A stretch of DNA of 64,000 nucleotides from CAYNWT01 sp964450955 (GTDB lineage Bacteria; Planctomycetota; Planctomycetia; Planctomycetales; Planctomycetaceae). Every line of letters starts with the position of its first letter. Positions within the stretch are counted from its first letter, which is position 1. The DNA lies in assembly GCA_964450955.1 (NCBI GenBank), contig CAYVFI010000018.1:62001-126000 (forward strand). The letters are read 5' to 3'. Below, one piece after another: positions 26,246 through 34,909 of this stretch. The notes beneath the pieces are model-generated. The model saw only the letters and a list, made by a program, of their open reading frames with translations, searched no databases and was not told the DNA's origin. Made by a program: the position numbers and the translations under genes.

Positions 26246-27646
26246 TCACACCTTTAAGGTGTCCATAAGGCTTGCAATCGAAACGCTGGCCAAGTCTGAA
26301 GTCTGGCTAAGCTGCGATTCCGTCTCCGAAACCTGTTCCGCACTCAGAACTTTCGAAGCATTCGCGTTGAACTTCTGTTCGAGAATTGGGATGCCTTCTT
26401 CGCGGCGGCGTTTGTGACCGATTGGGAAGTGGACTTCTACGCGGTCAGTTTTGGTTCCGTCTTTGAACACGACCTGGATTGCGTTTGGGATGGATCGCTT
26501 TTCGGGGTCCATGTAGTCGATGCTGAATTGTTTGTTCTCGCTGACTTTCATCAGTGAACGCAGCTGGTCGACTTCGGGTTCGGCGGCGACATCGTCTTCG
26601 TAGTGGGAGGCGGTGAGTTCGCCCTTCAGCAGGCCGATGGCGATCATGTATTGCAGGCAGTGATCTCGGTCGGCGAAGTTATGCAGCGGGCCGGTTTTGT
26701 CGATGATGCGAACGCCGGCTTCCTGAGTTTCGACGTCGATGTAATCGATGTCTGCGAGGCGATCTTTGACCTGCGGGTGCAGTTCAATGGCCGCTTCGAC
26801 GGCGGTCTGAGCGTGGAACTCGGCGGGGAACGCGATTTTGAATAGGACGTTCTCCATCACGTAATCGCCGTAGGGACGATCGACTTTGATTTCGTTGCCG
26901 CCGAACAGAACGTCGTGGAAGCCCCAGCGTTCGGCAGACAAACCTGTCGCGTAACCCATCTCGCCGGTCATGGCGATGAGAGCCAACCGGACGGCTCGGG
27001 AAGTCGCGTCGCCAGCGGCCCAGCTTTTTCGCGAACCCGTGTTGGGAGCGTGGCGGTAGGTGCGGAGTGCTCCGCCGTCCAGCCATGCGTTTGAGATCGC
27101 GTTGACGGTTTGTTCGTGGCTGGCTCCCAGGATCTTGCAGGCGACCGCGGTGCTGGCGATGCGGACCAAAATCACGTGGTCCAATCCGACGCGGTTGAAT
27201 GCGTTCTCCAAGGCGATTACGCCCTGGATTTCGTGGGCCATGATCATGTAGTTCAGCACGTCGCTGATGGAGATCGATTCGCCCTGAACTCGCGATCGGT
27301 AATCGGCACAGGCGAGGATGGCTCCCAGGTTATCGCTGGGGTGACCCCACTCAGCGGCCAGCCATGTGTCGTTGTAGTCCAACCACCGGATCTGACAGCC
27401 GATGTTGAACGCAGCCATGACCGGGTCCAGTTTGTAACTGGTGCCGGGGACCGGGCAGCCGTTTTCCATTTCCATGCCGGGCACGATTGGACCGAGCATC
27501 TTGGTGCAAGCTGGGAATTTCAGAGCCAGCAGACCGCAGCCGATGGAATCGAGAAGGCACAGTCGAGCTGTGTTTCGGGCGACGTCGCTGAAGTTGGGTT
27601 CAGCGTGAACGTAGTCGGCGATGTCGGTGAGAAGTTTGTCTGTCAT
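26246..27646 (-). CDS. prpD: 2-methylcitrate dehydratase (MmgE/PrpD family)
   Basis: A 466-residue enzyme that dehydrates 2-methylcitrate to 2-methylaconitate in the methylcitrate cycle. The family pattern is clear: LCLLDSIGCGLLALKFPACTK near the start, the conserved RWLDYNDTWLAAEWGHPSDNLG active-site block, AWLDGGALRTYRHAPNTGSRKSWAAGDA, and FPAEFHAQTAVEAA. It has the usual length. It is last in the order prpB-prpC-prpD, 87 bases behind prpC with a palindromic repeat pair in the gap. The enzyme needs no metal cluster. Bacillus- and proteobacterial-type PrpD are equally possible parents. Confidence 0.93.
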   Translation of the reverse strand: MTDKLLTDIADYVHAEPNFSDVARNTARLCLLDSIGCGLLALKFPACTKMLGPIVPGMEMENGCPVPGTSYKLDPVMAAFNIGCQIRWLDYNDTWLAAEWGHPSDNLGAILACADYRSRVQGESISISDVLNYMIMAHEIQGVIALENAFNRVGLDHVILVRIASTAVACKILGASHEQTVNAISNAWLDGGALRTYRHAPNTGSRKSWAAGDATSRAVRLALIAMTGEMGYATGLSAERWGFHDVLFGGNEIKVDRPYGDYVMENVLFKIAFPAEFHAQTAVEAAIELHPQVKDRLADIDYIDVETQEAGVRIIDKTGPLHNFADRDHCLQYMIAIGLLKGELTASHYEDDVAAEPEVDQLRSLMKVSENKQFSIDYMDPEKRSIPNAIQVVFKDGTKTDRVEVHFPIGHKRRREEGIPILEQKFNANASKVLSAEQVSETESQLSQTSDLASVSIASLMDTLKV

Positions 27647-27660
27647 GGTGTTTTGTTTCT

Positions 27661-27725
27661 GTAGGGCCGGTTCCTACCGGCCGAATTGATTTCGATGCTC
27701 GGCGGCCGGTGGGAACCGGCCCTAC
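27661..27725. repeat. REP-like palindrome pair (BIME-like), prpC-prpD gap
   Basis: GTAG is followed by a GGCCGGT/ACCGGCC stem; after a short spacer comes a CCGGCCGG/CCGGCC stem ending in CTAC. The two halves are near reverse complements of each other. It fills most of the gap between prpC and prpD. Confidence 0.8.
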
Positions 27726-27733
27726 GGTTACTG

Positions 27734-28846
27734 TTAGCGATCACCAATCGCCACGTAATCACGGCTGTCTGGGCCAATGTATTCGGCACCGGGACGAATC
27801 AGTCGGTTGTTGGCTCGTTGTTCGATGATGTGAGCGGCCCAGCCGGTGAGTCTTGAACACACGAAGATTGGTGTGAACAGTTCTGTTGGGATGCCCATGT
27901 AGTGGTAGGCCGAGGCGCTGTAGAAATCGAGGTTCGGGAACAGGTTCTTCTCGTCCCACATGATCTTCTCGATACGTTCGGAGACTGGGTAGAACCGAGT
28001 GTCGCCGACGGAATCGCCCAGCTTCTTGGACCACGCTTTAATGACGTCCGATCGAGGATCCGAGATTTTGTAGACGCGGTGACCGAAGCCCATGATCAGG
28101 TCTTTGGCGGCCAGGGCGGCTCGGATACCGGCTTCTGCTTCGTCGGCGGTTTGGAAGCGTTCGATGAGTTCCATCGCGGCTTCGTTGGCTCCACCGTGAA
28201 GTGGTCCCCGGAGGGCTCCAATGGCGGATGTGATTCCGGAGTAGATGTCCGAACGCGTCGCGACGGTGACTCGGCCGGCGAACGTTGACGCGTTGAATTC
28301 GTGTTCGGCGTACAGGATGAGCGACACATCCATGGCCTTGAGACGGTCCTCGTTTGGTGCTTCATCGTGGAGCAATCGCAGGAAGTGACCGGCGATACTT
28401 TCGTCGCCCGATGTGTCCAGTTTCTTGCCATCTTTGTGGAACCGGTACCAATACAGCAGGATGCTCGGGAATGCGGCCAGCAGTCGCGTGGAAATGTCCT
28501 GTTGCTGGGCGGTGTCGGTTTCTGGTTCCAAACAGCCGAGGACCGAACAACCTGTTCGCATCACGTCCATGGGATTGCTGGTTGCTGGCAGGAGTTCCAA
28601 AACCGTGCGGAGTGTTTCCGGGAGTTCTCGTTTGCTGGCGAGTTCTGCCTGGAACGCGGTTAGTTGGTCGGCTGTGGGAAGTTCGCCACGCAGGAGAAGG
28701 TGAGCGACTTCTTCGAATGATGCATTCTCAGCAAGATCGAAGATGGAATAGCCGCGGTAGTTCAGGCCGCTGCCTTCTTTGCCAACGGTTGCGATTGCTG
28801 TTTCGCCTGCGACGACGCCGGCGAGGCCTCCGGGTTTCTTAGCCAT
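27734..28846 (-). CDS. prpC: 2-methylcitrate synthase / citrate synthase
   Basis: A 370-residue enzyme condensing propionyl-CoA with oxaloacetate. Catalytic residues are visible in GPLHGGANEAA (His), GFGHRVYKISDPRSD (His) and FYSASAYHYMG preceded by LD (Asp). The short length and the N-terminus LAGVVAGETAIATVGKEG with NYRGYSI match the PrpC/type II-like group. Context with prpB and prpD favours 2-methylcitrate synthase, though such enzymes also accept acetyl-CoA. The ATG at 28846 has AGGA upstream; the open frame upstream runs through a repeat and is not coding. Confidence 0.92.
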   Translation of the reverse strand: MAKKPGGLAGVVAGETAIATVGKEGSGLNYRGYSIFDLAENASFEEVAHLLLRGELPTADQLTAFQAELASKRELPETLRTVLELLPATSNPMDVMRTGCSVLGCLEPETDTAQQQDISTRLLAAFPSILLYWYRFHKDGKKLDTSGDESIAGHFLRLLHDEAPNEDRLKAMDVSLILYAEHEFNASTFAGRVTVATRSDIYSGITSAIGALRGPLHGGANEAAMELIERFQTADEAEAGIRAALAAKDLIMGFGHRVYKISDPRSDVIKAWSKKLGDSVGDTRFYPVSERIEKIMWDEKNLFPNLDFYSASAYHYMGIPTELFTPIFVCSRLTGWAAHIIEQRANNRLIRPGAEYIGPDSRDYVAIGDR

Positions 28847-28860
28847 TGGTTTTGTCCTAT

Positions 28861-28927
28861 GTAGTGTGGGCATTGCCCACCAATCCCTGGTTGTCTCTTC
28901 ATCATCGGTGGGCGGCGCCCACCCTAC
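28861..28927. repeat. REP-like palindrome pair, prpB-prpC gap, first
   Basis: GTAG, then TGGGC-ATT-GCCCA, a 30-base spacer, then GTGGGC-GGC-GCCCAC and CTAC. It starts 14 bases upstream of the prpC start codon, so it lies in the leader of prpC. Confidence 0.8.
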
Positions 28928-28961
28928 TGGTACGACTATCAATCGTTGCTGGCAACGACTG

Positions 28962-29050
28962 AAATGTAGCCGACTCAGGCCCTGAGTCGGTCCGGTACGG
29001 ACTTCGTCGCCATGCGACGAACTGGCTGAGGGCCTCAGCCAGCTACATTT
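28962..29050. repeat. REP-like palindrome pair, prpB-prpC gap, second
   Basis: AAATGTAGC at 28962 is inverted as GCTACATTT at 29042. Inside are two perfect stems: CCGACTCAGG/CCTGAGTCGG next to GTAG, and CTGGCTGAGG/CCTCAGCCAG next to CTAC. The spacer holds a third small stem (CGTCGCCATGCGACG). Confidence 0.85.
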
Positions 29051-29103
29051 ATGCCTGACACTTATACCGCTAGACGCTACTACGTCCGGACTGCACAGCA
29101 GAC

Positions 29104-29997
29104 CTACGACTCGTCTTGTTGCAGCAGTTTGTCGATGCGCTGTTCGATCTCCAAGTACCCCAGAACATCATAGAGCTCATCGCGCGGTTGCATGAGGTCC
29201 AGGACGTTTGTTTGGGTTCCGTCTGACTTTAAAGCCGCGTAAACCTGCTCGGTTGCTCGGCTCATGGCGCGGAATGCTGAGAGTGGATACAGGGCGATCG
29301 CGATTCCCAAGTCGTGTAGTTCTGACGTCGTCATCAGCGGTGTCTTACCGAACTCAGTCATGTTGGCCAGGACCGGGACTTTGACCTGATCAGTGAAGGT
29401 GCGGAAGTCGTCGGCCGATCTAAGGGCTTCAGCGAATATCATGTCAGCACCTGCCGATACGTATCTGTTCGCGCGTTCAATTGAGGAAGCTAAGCCCTCG
29501 CTGGCGGCTGCATCGGTTCTGGCCATGATGACAAACGATGGATCTGTTCGACCTGCAGAAGCGGCGGCGACTCTGTCACACATTTCTTCTGTAGTGACCA
29601 ACGCCTTGTTGGGTCGGTGACCGCATCGCTTGGCGGCGACCTGGTCTTCCATGTGAACCGCAGCGACACCCGCCTTTGCCATTTCGCGAATGGTGCGTTC
29701 GATGCCGATTGCGGTTCCCCAACCGGTGTCGATATCGACCAGTAGCGGTAGATCACAAGCGGATGTAATTCGCCCCGCATCAATCAACACATCCTGCAGC
29801 GAGGTCACTCCCAGATCGGGCATGCCATAGGACGCGTTAGCTACGCCTGCACCTGAAAGGTAGATGGCATGGAAGCCGGCTCGCTTGGCCAACAAAGCCG
29901 AGTAGGCATTGATTGTGCCAACGACTTGAAGAGGACTATCGGCCTGAACCGCGTCTCGAAAACGCTGGCCCGGAGTATTTTGGTTCTCGCCGCTCAT
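29104..29997 (-). CDS. prpB: 2-methylisocitrate lyase
   Basis: A 297-residue TIM-barrel lyase of the isocitrate lyase/PEP mutase superfamily that splits 2-methylisocitrate into pyruvate and succinate. The active-site loop KRCGH is at 123-127 with the general acid/base Cys125; the Mg ligands sit in LLVDIDTG (Asp88, Asp90), and MARTDA and LANMTEFG are also present. It is the first gene of the probable prpB-prpC-prpD unit. Oxaloacetate decarboxylase-like members lack the KRCGH motif, which argues against that alternative. GGGACAG lies upstream of the ATG. Confidence 0.93.
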   Translation of the reverse strand: MSGENQNTPGQRFRDAVQADSPLQVVGTINAYSALLAKRAGFHAIYLSGAGVANASYGMPDLGVTSLQDVLIDAGRITSACDLPLLVDIDTGWGTAIGIERTIREMAKAGVAAVHMEDQVAAKRCGHRPNKALVTTEEMCDRVAAASAGRTDPSFVIMARTDAAASEGLASSIERANRYVSAGADMIFAEALRSADDFRTFTDQVKVPVLANMTEFGKTPLMTTSELHDLGIAIALYPLSAFRAMSRATEQVYAALKSDGTQTNVLDLMQPRDELYDVLGYLEIEQRIDKLLQQDES

Positions 29998-30091
29998 TGA
30001 TCTGTCCCATCACAGCGCAGTGATTCGTCAGAACGGACTGTAGTGGAACTTGTCAGCGGATGGCAGAACAACGATTCGAACTCAGACCAAA

Positions 30092-31459
30092 TCAGCTGTC
30101 CAAAATCGCCTTCATGTTGTTTTTGTATGCTTCGACACCCGGTTGTCCGTACGGGTTTGTTCCAACCAAGCGACCTTCCACTACGGTGGCCAACATCATC
30201 ATCTGAAAAAATTCACCTAACGCGTACTCGTTGAGTTCGGGAAGGACAATGTCTGCCGTCGGACGTCGATCGTCTGCGTAGGCTTTATTGGTTCCGTCAA
30301 ATGCAGCCTTTTGGATCTCGTTGACAGTCATGCCAGCGTAGGCGTTCAATTGATCGTGGTTTAGATCATCTGAGACTGACGGCAGCTTGACCGCCTTACG
30401 AGCCGTCTTTTCGATACGGACGTTTGTGATAATTCGATCGCGAGCACCTTCTTGATGCTGCTGACCTCGACTGTGCAAGTCTCTGGTGTTCACGACTGTG
30501 AGCGGAGTTGGGCCTTTTTCGTGCTTGCCTAAACTTTCGGCCAACAACTGGTCGTACCAAAACCCGACAGCCTCCAGACGATCACCCCACGTGCTGAGAA
30601 TGCGGATCGGCATGTTTTCATCCATCTCAAACAAATGGCTGACAGCGACATAATCGAGAACCGGATTGTCTCCCGGATCGGCCTCAAAGAACCGCTTGGT
30701 CATGTCGGCGGCACCTTGCAACAGCTGCTTAATGTCCAAACCCATCAACGCGGCTGGCAGCAAACCGACAGGCGTGAGAATTGAGAACCGCCCACCAATT
30801 CCATCTGGAACGGGCAGAATCTGAGCGTCGGGGATTCCCAAAGCGGCGGCCTTTGAACGCAGTTTCCCGGCGGCTCCGGTCACAGGAACAATACGGCTGG
30901 CGGCATCTTCGCCGGCCGATTTAGCCAGAGCTTCTCGAAACACGCGGAACGCTGACGCGGTCTCCAGCGTTCCACCCGATTTGCTGATGACAACAATGCC
31001 CCAGCTTTCATCTCGAGATTCCAGTAACTCAAGCAGTTCGGCCTGCTTATCCGAATCGACGTTGTGACCTTCGAAATAGAACCGCGGACCCGATCGACGG
31101 TCCGCTGGCAGTTCGTTGTGACACCGATGACACAAGGCGTCGAAGAGAGCCTTGGCTCCCATGTAAGAACCGCCGATGCCAAGGCTGACAACTGCATCGA
31201 CTTTGTTGCGCAGGCCATCAGCGATGGTCTGGATCTTGTTCAGACTACCGTCATCCACTTCATCTGATAAAAGTCGCTGAGGGAACTCAATGAACCCGGC
31301 GTCGAGTGGAATTTTTTCGCCGGGGATATCAGAACCTGAATTGTAAATCTCCAGGTCGCGCTGAACCTCGTCTCTGGCTTTGGACATGTGCGAAGCAATG
31401 TCGGCAGGGCTTCGCTTAGAGAGAAGTTGCGTGGCCGCAGTTGCGTTGTACTTCAACAT
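30092..31459 (-). CDS. pgi: Glucose-6-phosphate isomerase
   Basis: A 455-residue glycolytic enzyme interconverting glucose 6-phosphate and fructose 6-phosphate. It is of the shorter bacterial type (about 450 residues, as in Bacillus) instead of the 550-residue proteobacterial form. Motifs are SLGIGGSYMGAKAL, VVISKSGGTLETA (phosphate-binding Ser/Thr loop), GGRFSILTPVGLLP and GRLVGTNPYGQPGVEAYKNNMK near the end with its catalytic lysine. The gene stands alone; 94 bases separate its stop from the prpB start on the same strand, so partial cotranscription with prp is possible. Confidence 0.96.
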   Translation of the reverse strand: MLKYNATAATQLLSKRSPADIASHMSKARDEVQRDLEIYNSGSDIPGEKIPLDAGFIEFPQRLLSDEVDDGSLNKIQTIADGLRNKVDAVVSLGIGGSYMGAKALFDALCHRCHNELPADRRSGPRFYFEGHNVDSDKQAELLELLESRDESWGIVVISKSGGTLETASAFRVFREALAKSAGEDAASRIVPVTGAAGKLRSKAAALGIPDAQILPVPDGIGGRFSILTPVGLLPAALMGLDIKQLLQGAADMTKRFFEADPGDNPVLDYVAVSHLFEMDENMPIRILSTWGDRLEAVGFWYDQLLAESLGKHEKGPTPLTVVNTRDLHSRGQQHQEGARDRIITNVRIEKTARKAVKLPSVSDDLNHDQLNAYAGMTVNEIQKAAFDGTNKAYADDRRPTADIVLPELNEYALGEFFQMMMLATVVEGRLVGTNPYGQPGVEAYKNNMKAILDS

Positions 31460-31897
31460 GATGTTGTCCGTGGTCTGGATCTGGTGTTTCGGCTTAATTT
31501 ACCAACTCGGATTCGATGGTCGAGATGACTTGAGATCGTAAAAACAAAGAATAGATTTTAATTAAGAAGTAGTTGTAGAAGGCACGCTCAAAACTGTTGA
31601 TAAGTCGAAGTCAGATCAACAGAAGTCCTGACAGCCAAACAACGTAGGTCAGCAACACTGGTGTCAGCAACGCGTTGGTAATTTGTCAGACCATGGTCCC
31701 CAACATGCTGACTGCACTGTCACTTTTGCGCGGTGCGTTTTGGGCTGTGTGGACAAGTTCCAATCGCGCAACAGTCGCGGCAAGAAGGTCCGCAATCAGA
31801 ACACAAGAAACGCGCGTGGTTGTGCACAAGTGGAACCCGCGTAAAGCACCGTCCTGATGGGGGGTTGCTTAAGCGACTCCAGCCCAACGATTGCGGC
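31460..31897. other. Intergenic region, no gene seen
   Basis: The leader and promoter of pgi; an AT-rich patch (31535-31585) is the likeliest promoter area. Open frames here look random. No RNA gene or repeat was recognised. Confidence 0.4.
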
Positions 31898-34069
31898 TTA
31901 CGCGTGGAGCGCGGAGCGTCGTTTGGACTTGCCGAAATGGGCGTCTGGCACAGCCTTTCCTGATTCGATCTTCTTCTTGTTCTTCCGGTGCCGGAACGCA
32001 AGGATCGCTGGTAGCAGGACCAGGTCTCCGATAAGTGCCGTCAGCAGCAGACCGCACATCATGTAGCCAAACTTCGCGGTCGGTTTGAAGTTGCTAAGTG
32101 TCAAAGCAAGCATGCCGATGGCTGAAATGACCGCGGCTTGCAGAATAGGCGGCCCGGTTTTGCAGAGAGTCTGATGCGTGCACCGAATTCTGTCTGGCTG
32201 TTCCAAGCCGATACGATGATGTGCGAACAGAAAGTGGAACGTCCCGTCAACCGCCAGTCCCAGTGCAATGCTGGCGGTCATCATGGTCCCGATGTCCAGA
32301 GGAATGCCTACCCAGCCCATTATTCCGAAGACCAAACCGATTGGTGTCAGATTCGGGATCATGGCCAGCAGTCCCGCCTTCAGCGATCGCAGTGACAACA
32401 AGACCACTAATGAAATCAAGACAAACGCCGACGCGAAGCTTTCCCAAAAGCCCACGAAAATCTCGTGCTGAGCGGTATCAAGAACCGGTGTCAGCCCCGT
32501 GATCGTGATTGGAGCACCCGCCGTCATCGACTTAATTGTTGCAACTACTTCGGCCGTCCGGGTTCGCGAGTTCGGAATGAGCCGAGCGGAAATTCGCCAC
32601 ATTCGTTCAGCGTCCGCCACAAAAGCGCTGTCGTTGTGGCGGCTGCGAGTCTGAGTGATTAAGGAAGTCGGTGGCATCGAACCGTTTAAAGCGTCGCTGG
32701 GCATAAAGCTGACCAGTGACATCGTGTGCCCGATTGCAGGGTGGCCGGCAATGATTCCCTGGATTCGTTGTACTTCTTCGATGCGGTTGAAAAATGTCGT
32801 ATCGCTGACACCAAAGTCGACCATGACTTCTATTGAGTCGTGGCTGGTCAGGTTTTGTTCAATCGTTCTGATATCACCTAGAACCGGTGAATTGTCCGGC
32901 AGAAATTCAACCGGGTCGATGCGAGATGAAAGCCAGGGCAGTCCGATGCCGCACAGTACGACCAGTGTCAGAGTCGCATAAGTGATCGGTCGAGCATGAT
33001 TGACCAGCGCCCAACTCCAACGATAAGCCGAAATCTGTTTTTGAGGACGCGGCGTTGGCGTGTACTTAAGCACAACCAGAAGGGCTGGTAAAACGCCAAG
33101 GCCAGCCAGCAAAGCAACCACCGAACCGACAGCAGCTGAGATTCCAAACACACGTACCGGACTGATTGAACTTACCGACAACGACAGCAAACCAATCACA
33201 GTTGTGATTGTGGCGAGAACAGCTGGCTTCCAAATGGCCAGGATGGACTCCGACAAGGGATCCTCTGATTTACAGCAGTCCTGGTAGCTGTGCAGGAAAT
33301 GAATGCTGACGGCCAACGCAAACACCATCACCAGCACCGGTAGTGCAGAAAGAATGAAGTTCATCTCAACGCCGCCGAGATGCAGCAAAGCCAGAGTCAC
33401 TTCAATGGCCCAGACCGTCAGGCCAACAACGGCCAGTGACAAAGTCCAGTTACGAACCGTCACCTGCAACGTCACCAGACAGATGACCATCGTGATGATA
33501 AAGAAGATCTTGTTGTTGTCGCGGTTCCCCAACCGGTCCAGTTCAGTAACGACCACCGGTGCTCCGGCAAGCGAGACCACGTCCGGATCAATGTCACAGT
33601 AGTCAATCTGGTGCCGAACATTACCAACCACTTCCGAACGGTGTGCGACGCCCCAGTTGTTCAGGATGACCAGCAGGGAATGGAAATCACCACGCTCAGA
33701 CTGAACCAGACTCTCCAGTCGCTCGTGAGCGTCCTTGTCGTCAACCTGCAGTTCGGTCATCAGGAAGCTGAGTCGCTCAGGCGACCAACAGTCTGCCACT
33801 CCGTCAAGGCGTTCCAGCCGTCGGCAAAGTGCTTCGGCTTCGATGGGGGTAAGTTGGTCTTTCTCGTAACCAACCGCAACGAATTCATCGGCCCCGAACG
33901 TGGCTCGAAACCGTTCGTACGTATCGCGAGAAGCAGACTGGTCTGGCAACCAGGTTTCGATGTCATTGTTGGAGGGCAATCTTTCGCCAAGCCACATGGC
34001 TGGCAGGAAAGACAGCAACACCGCAGCGACGATGACGCCACTGTGCTTTCGGTAGAAGGCAGAGATCAT
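31898..34069 (-). CDS. MMPL/RND-family membrane transporter
   Basis: A 723-residue polytopic protein with the RND two-half plan: one N-terminal membrane helix, a large extracytoplasmic loop (about 35-190), a block of five or six helices, a second loop after about 400, and a second helix block to about 710. FFIITMVICLVTLQV, ALPVLVMVFALAVSIHFLHSY and MTASIALGLAVDGTFHFLF are clear membrane segments; the last two resemble the D-x-x-x-F/Y helices of MMPL proteins and sterol-sensing domains. Family members export lipids or hopanoids. No partner periplasmic or outer-membrane gene is adjacent. I use the ATG at 34069; a TTG 12 bases upstream is possible. Confidence 0.85.
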   Translation of the reverse strand: MISAFYRKHSGVIVAAVLLSFLPAMWLGERLPSNNDIETWLPDQSASRDTYERFRATFGADEFVAVGYEKDQLTPIEAEALCRRLERLDGVADCWSPERLSFLMTELQVDDKDAHERLESLVQSERGDFHSLLVILNNWGVAHRSEVVGNVRHQIDYCDIDPDVVSLAGAPVVVTELDRLGNRDNNKIFFIITMVICLVTLQVTVRNWTLSLAVVGLTVWAIEVTLALLHLGGVEMNFILSALPVLVMVFALAVSIHFLHSYQDCCKSEDPLSESILAIWKPAVLATITTVIGLLSLSVSSISPVRVFGISAAVGSVVALLAGLGVLPALLVVLKYTPTPRPQKQISAYRWSWALVNHARPITYATLTLVVLCGIGLPWLSSRIDPVEFLPDNSPVLGDIRTIEQNLTSHDSIEVMVDFGVSDTTFFNRIEEVQRIQGIIAGHPAIGHTMSLVSFMPSDALNGSMPPTSLITQTRSRHNDSAFVADAERMWRISARLIPNSRTRTAEVVATIKSMTAGAPITITGLTPVLDTAQHEIFVGFWESFASAFVLISLVVLLSLRSLKAGLLAMIPNLTPIGLVFGIMGWVGIPLDIGTMMTASIALGLAVDGTFHFLFAHHRIGLEQPDRIRCTHQTLCKTGPPILQAAVISAIGMLALTLSNFKPTAKFGYMMCGLLLTALIGDLVLLPAILAFRHRKNKKKIESGKAVPDAHFGKSKRRSALHA

Positions 34070-34394
34070 GCAGAGTCGCAAGAGATGGGCCGCGGGTCGT
34101 CAGAACCACCCCGTAAGCATGCTAGAGGCTTATTTAGGGGGCGTTAGAGTCGTATCGAAAACGATGACACTGACGAGCGGTCAAAAAGCAGATCAGAGCA
34201 GGCTTACAGAAAATCCACGAGGCTCTACGGGTGCGACCCGCACAAGTTCAATCGGACGATTCATTCGACCAAAAGACACTGCGGCTCTTACCTAAACTAC
34301 CGATTGCCTGACCAGCATTCGATCGCGCGCTAAGCGGCTGATGCGATGAAGGGACTCGCGGTTGCGACTCTCGCGAGATCTGTCCACCTGTCGT
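34070..34394. other. Intergenic region, no gene seen
   Basis: Lies between the transporter and the small PilZ gene on the same strand. No coding frame, RNA or repeat was recognised. Confidence 0.35.
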
Positions 34395-34748
34395 CTATGA
34401 ATTTGTTCGAGACAGAAAACGACCGCCGCTTAGGAACATGCCACTTTCAGTCGGAACACACCACTCGACCATGACGCGATATTCGAACTCTCGAGAATCA
34501 CTGGCCATCCGAATGGTCACTTCGCCCGGACTCAAGCAGCCTCGGTGCAGCAGCCCCAGACCATTGCGGCTGATTTCCCGAGTCATCGCTGAAACTGTAT
34601 TTCCCCGGGAGGTCGTGATCTCAGCGGGTACGGACAGTTCCAATCGCTCAGCGGTTCGCAGATTTGCGGATTCTTCATCACGGTCTATCGATTCGAGAAT
34701 GCGACGAAGGTCTTCGATCGATGGACGGCTCCAGGGATCGTATGACAT
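34395..34748 (-). CDS. Small PilZ-domain protein
   Basis: A 117-residue single-domain protein. A charged helix (about 8-30) leads into the domain: an RxxxR-like element (RTAERLELSVPAEI) and a motif close to DxSxxG (REISRNGLGL, with E for D). Beta strands to the end fit the PilZ barrel. It may bind cyclic di-GMP, but the changed acidic position and missing first Arg spacing leave that unsure. It has no membrane segment. Function as an adaptor is inferred only. Confidence 0.65.
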   Translation of the reverse strand: MSYDPWSRPSIEDLRRILESIDRDEESANLRTAERLELSVPAEITTSRGNTVSAMTREISRNGLGLLHRGCLSPGEVTIRMASDSREFEYRVMVEWCVPTESGMFLSGGRFLSRTNS

Positions 34749-34909
34749 GGCTCAGCTCCGGTGGGTGACTAACGGCTTCTCAGGAAAGATAGCCTCCCCA
34801 GCCAGGAGCAACGCCAAAACACCGCTATTCAGTCCACCGGGACCCTAAGTGAGTTTGGGTCATGTCTGCCGAATACTCAAAACCGTTATAACCCGGACTC
34901 TTACCGCTG

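Noticed and set aside
27110..27664. A 184-residue plus-strand frame opposite prpD
   Set aside because: Overlaps the well-supported prpD frame on the other strand and has no motif or ribosome site.
31460..31897. A small gene or RNA before pgi
   Set aside because: Open frames look random and no stem or tRNA-like pattern was found.
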